DNA of 7,834 bases from Victivallales bacterium. Its GTDB lineage: Bacteria > Verrucomicrobiota > Lentisphaeria > Oligosphaerales > Oligosphaeraceae. The stretch spans positions 1 to 7,834 of the forward strand of contig JAGCTA010000517.1 of NCBI GenBank assembly GCA_017963875.1, read 5' to 3'. A model generated the notes under the pieces. It saw only the letters and a list, made by a program, of their open reading frames with translations. It did not search any database and was not told where the DNA came from. Made by a program: the position numbers and the translations under genes. Position 1 is the first letter of the stretch. Each line of letters opens with the position of its first letter. This document shows, one piece after another, positions 5,838 through 7,834 of the stretch.

Positions 5838-6674
5838 TTAGCGGTGAGCGAGGTCTTCTAGTTGGATGTAGCCGCCAGCGGTCCTGTTATAGATTGCCTT
5901 GTAATGGGCACCTTTGACGATGCGCTTTGAGGAAATCAATGGCGGCGCAGTATAGTCGCCTTGGACAGTGACGGTGATGTCATATTCGCCAGGGTCAAGG
6001 ACAAAGGCCTCGCTGCCACTGTTTTCAATCGTGACCTGAACTGGGGACGGTCCATCGCAGTTGACAATCAGGGGGGAATTTGAGAAATTCGAGAGGTGGA
6101 CGGACGCCTGTGGCTGCTGTGGAGTGAAGGAAATGGCAATGAATGCTCCTAGCCCTTTGTAATCAGATGTCTCCAGTGCCTTTTGTTCGACTTCCAGCCA
6201 TGCGGCGTCCAATTCCTCTGGAGAATATTTTTTGTAAAGTTCCTTGTGTGCGATGGCGCGGACACGGAAATCATCATGTTTCAGGCAGTACCACAAATGC
6301 TCCGCTGGAGTTTTGAAATGCCTGGATGCCTTGAGGTAAATCAAGCGCGCCTCCAGGAAGGTGCTGAAGACCACGGCAGTGCCGATGGCCACGACCGCGA
6401 CAATTCCCAGAATGCTTTGAGGCGATTTCAACGCCTTGGACAAACTACCCTGTTGCTGCCAGCGGGCGGAAATGCCTGACAGGACAAAGCCAGCAAAGGC
6501 GACGACACCGCAGACGAGGCAGAATTGCGTTGGAATCGGCTCGTCTGGCGTCATGAGGCATCGGATGACCGCCACCGCGATGGATGCCGCGATGAGAAGA
6601 ATTCCAAGGCCTCTGCAACGTTCAGCAGCGGAGGGCTTGTTTGAGGAGGAAAGATACTCTGATTGCCATTCCAT
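5838..6674 (-). CDS. Three-helix membrane protein of unknown function
   Basis: I do not recognise this 278-residue protein. Three hydrophobic segments lie at about 23-41, 51-68 and 88-106, followed by a charged helical stretch (about 108-170, including HDDFRVRAIAHKELYKKYSPEEL) and a C-terminal beta-rich domain (about 185-278) with ENSGSEAFVLDPGEYDITVTV, like a small immunoglobulin-type or PEGA-like fold. The topology suggests an inner-membrane anchor with a soluble C-terminal domain. A TTG at 6680 would add two residues; the ATG at 6674 is preferred. It starts 27 bases after the stop of the LolA-like gene and ends 19 bases before the hydrolase-like gene, so it is in the same operon. A role in envelope or sugar handling is only suggested by position. 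Confidence 0.75.
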   Translation of the reverse strand: MEWQSEYLSSSNKPSAAERCRGLGILLIAASIAVAVIRCLMTPDEPIPTQFCLVCGVVAFAGFVLSGISARWQQQGSLSKALKSPQSILGIVAVVAIGTAVVFSTFLEARLIYLKASRHFKTPAEHLWYCLKHDDFRVRAIAHKELYKKYSPEELDAAWLEVEQKALETSDYKGLGAFIAISFTPQQPQASVHLSNFSNSPLIVNCDGPSPVQVTIENSGSEAFVLDPGEYDITVTVQGDYTAPPLISSKRIVKGAHYKAIYNRTAGGYIQLEDLAHR

Positions 6675-6701
6675 CGTCAAAAATCCACATGAAGATGATG
6701 G

Positions 6702-7424
6702 TTATTCGCCAATCTGGTTCTTTTCCACATAATCGAAACGCACCTGGGTCTTCCAGCGTTTGGCACCATCTTCGAGGCGCATGTCACGCACGAACCAGAC
6801 GCCGTTCTTGTGGCGTTTGGCACCCTTGAGTTCAAGGAACCTGTCTAGCGACCCATCGGGATTTTTCCAGCGTGCCTCAATAGGGAAGCCCTGTCTTGCG
6901 TTGAAATGAACGAGGACAGAGGCTCCTTTCACCTGTGGATTGCGCAATTCAATGACGCGCAATCCATTGGAAGCGTCTGCGGGGGTTGTGGTCTCTCTAA
7001 TGAAATCCCAGTAGAAGAATGCGAAAGAGAGGTCGTCTGGGCGGAGTCCGAAATCGAACAGTCCAGGTTTGGTTTCTGTTGGCGGCAATTCAAGGTCGAG
7101 TTTCGTCTGTGAGTCCTGCTTGCTGTACACCTGTTCGAGAATATACGTATTTTTCTCATTCAGAGTGATTTGTGTAATCATTTTCTTTTCGGAGAGGCGG
7201 ATAGACAACCTGACCTCGCCCTTGACAAGCGGGGTATCGCCTCTTGCGTGAGTTATTCTGCCAGTGATGACACTCCATGCGTCAGAGCGCAGAGGGTCGC
7301 GTATGACGGAGAGGAACTGTTCAGGCGGAAGACTGGCCAGGTCAACGGCGTCTTCATCCGCATGAAGACCAGTGACGCAAAAGGCGAGGACAAGAGCGAT
7401 AATAGAAATCAGACGATGTTTCAT
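6702..7424 (-). CDS. Secreted LolA-like protein (outer-membrane lipoprotein-sorting-like)
   Basis: A 240-residue protein with a clear Sec signal: KHR, then a hydrophobic core, with cleavage likely after residue 22 (LHA/DE). The cysteine at 16 has no lipobox, so it should be soluble in the periplasm. The mature part looks like the LolA-like beta-fold: repeated strands in the first half (GEVRLSIRLSEKKMITQITLNE), a LRPDDLSFAFFYWDF motif (127-141), then VHFNARQGFPIEARWKNPDG and GVWFVRDMRLEDG. This matches uncharacterised lipoprotein-sorting-like proteins rather than the classical chaperone LolA; it may bind a lipid or acyl group. It has the best Shine-Dalgarno in the window, AAGGAGAA (7434-7441), 11 bases before the ATG and encoded inside the end of the upstream gene, six bases past that gene's stop. 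It is in an operon with the downstream membrane protein. Confidence 0.8.
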   Translation of the reverse strand: MKHRLISIIALVLAFCVTGLHADEDAVDLASLPPEQFLSVIRDPLRSDAWSVITGRITHARGDTPLVKGEVRLSIRLSEKKMITQITLNEKNTYILEQVYSKQDSQTKLDLELPPTETKPGLFDFGLRPDDLSFAFFYWDFIRETTTPADASNGLRVIELRNPQVKGASVLVHFNARQGFPIEARWKNPDGSLDRFLELKGAKRHKNGVWFVRDMRLEDGAKRWKTQVRFDYVEKNQIGE

Positions 7425-7430
7425 AGTGGT

Positions 7431-7834
7431 TTATTCTCCTTCGACCCCATCGGGGATGTAGTCTTTGTCGTTCAAAAGCAATACCTGGGCCAGTTTGATT
7501 CCGTCTTCACGATTCAGTACCTCCAGACGATGGCGTCCTGGAGTGAGTTTGCACGATTTCGGTGATTTCTGCCAGTGCCAGGCATTGTATGTCCCGTCAT
7601 TTCCGACAGTATATGTCATGGTATCATCGTCCAGGCGGACATCGAGGGTGTTTCCGCATGAGCCGTCCCACAGGACATTGCACCAGACAAATGCCGTGGT
7701 TTCTCTTTTGACGACGAAATGGAAAACCGCGCCGCCATATTCAAGAGAGGGATTCTTGCCTGTCGGGGGGACTCCCGCATGGTCAGGGATTACCAGAAGT
7801 CCGTTGGGATAGTCGTCGCTGTCATCGTCTTCCT
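7431..7834 (-). CDS. Beta-sandwich carbohydrate-binding-like domain protein, C-terminal part only
   Basis: The reading frame is open from the stop at 7431 to the window edge, at least 134 residues, so the ATG at 7619 is an internal methionine and the true start lies off the window. The visible part begins with an acidic EDDSDDYPNGLLVIPDHAG stretch and then forms one beta-sandwich module. It contains YGGAVFHFVV, TAFVWCNVLWDGSCGNTLDVR, GNDGTYNAWHW, LTPGRHRLEVLNREDGIKL and the closing LLLNDKDYIPDGVE. This resembles the galactose-binding-like or CBM-like modules with a terminal DGI..DQ/LLL..D..Y.P.G.E signature seen in secreted PVC proteins. The two cysteines may bridge. The last codons, Glu-Gly-Glu-stop, also supply the Shine-Dalgarno of the next gene. 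The ligand and the upstream domains are unknown. Confidence 0.75.
   Translation of the reverse strand, partial: EDDDSDDYPNGLLVIPDHAGVPPTGKNPSLEYGGAVFHFVVKRETTAFVWCNVLWDGSCGNTLDVRLDDDTMTYTVGNDGTYNAWHWQKSPKSCKLTPGRHRLEVLNREDGIKLAQVLLLNDKDYIPDGVEGE

Noticed and set aside
7442..7457. CCCC-ATC-GGGG hairpin resembling the dispersed repeat
   Set aside because: It lies in the coding end of a gene, encodes the conserved-looking DGVE tail and lacks the rest of the repeat unit; chance similarity is likely.
7431..7619. Complete 62-residue minus-strand gene starting at the ATG at 7619
   Set aside because: The frame stays open to the window edge and the upstream residues continue the same beta-sandwich domain, so this ATG is internal.

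Overview
The window looks like a chromosomal segment of a gut-type PVC-group bacterium, probably Lentisphaerota (Victivallales-like). This is inference, from a sialidase-like propeller family and an unassigned sugar-hydrolase-like family common in that group, a LolA-like exported protein, and short hairpin repeats scattered between genes. No rRNA or other decisive taxonomic marker is present, so the placement is moderate at best.

Layout: positions 1-240 hold no gene. They contain one copy of a terminator-like hairpin repeat (1-32) and a striking AT-rich control region (93-189) with four phased copies of one half-site. These lead into the only plus-strand gene, a AAA-type ATPase with a C-terminal PD-(D/E)XK-like (DUF234-type) domain (250-1695). 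Everything else is on the minus strand, in transcription order from right to left. First comes the 3' end of a beta-sandwich, carbohydrate-binding-like protein cut by the window edge (7431-7834). It is followed by a secreted LolA-like protein (6702-7424), a three-helix membrane protein of unknown role (5838-6674) and a 634-residue protein that resembles a clan A glycoside hydrolase (3914-5818). These four genes are spaced by 6, 27 and 19 bases and look like one operon. A 254-base structured intergenic region (3660-3913) follows, then a sialidase-like beta-propeller (2526-3659) and, 10 bases on, an ADP-ribose/CDP-alcohol diphosphatase-like metallophosphoesterase (1685-2515). The last gene converges on the ATPase gene and overlaps its 3' end by 11 bases.

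How it may work together: the right-hand genes mix envelope proteins with glycan-active proteins. The propeller, the hydrolase-like protein and the phosphoesterase all lack signal peptides, which would fit processing of imported sugars or nucleotide-linked products in the cytoplasm, but no transporter is seen and no substrate can be named. The ATPase appears to be an independent, lower-GC accessory gene with its own control region.

The most unusual signals are the phased half-site array in front of the ATPase-nuclease gene, and the stack of hairpins and tandem repeats in the leader of the sialidase-phosphoesterase pair, where a TATAAT-type promoter candidate overlaps the upstream gene's stop codon.
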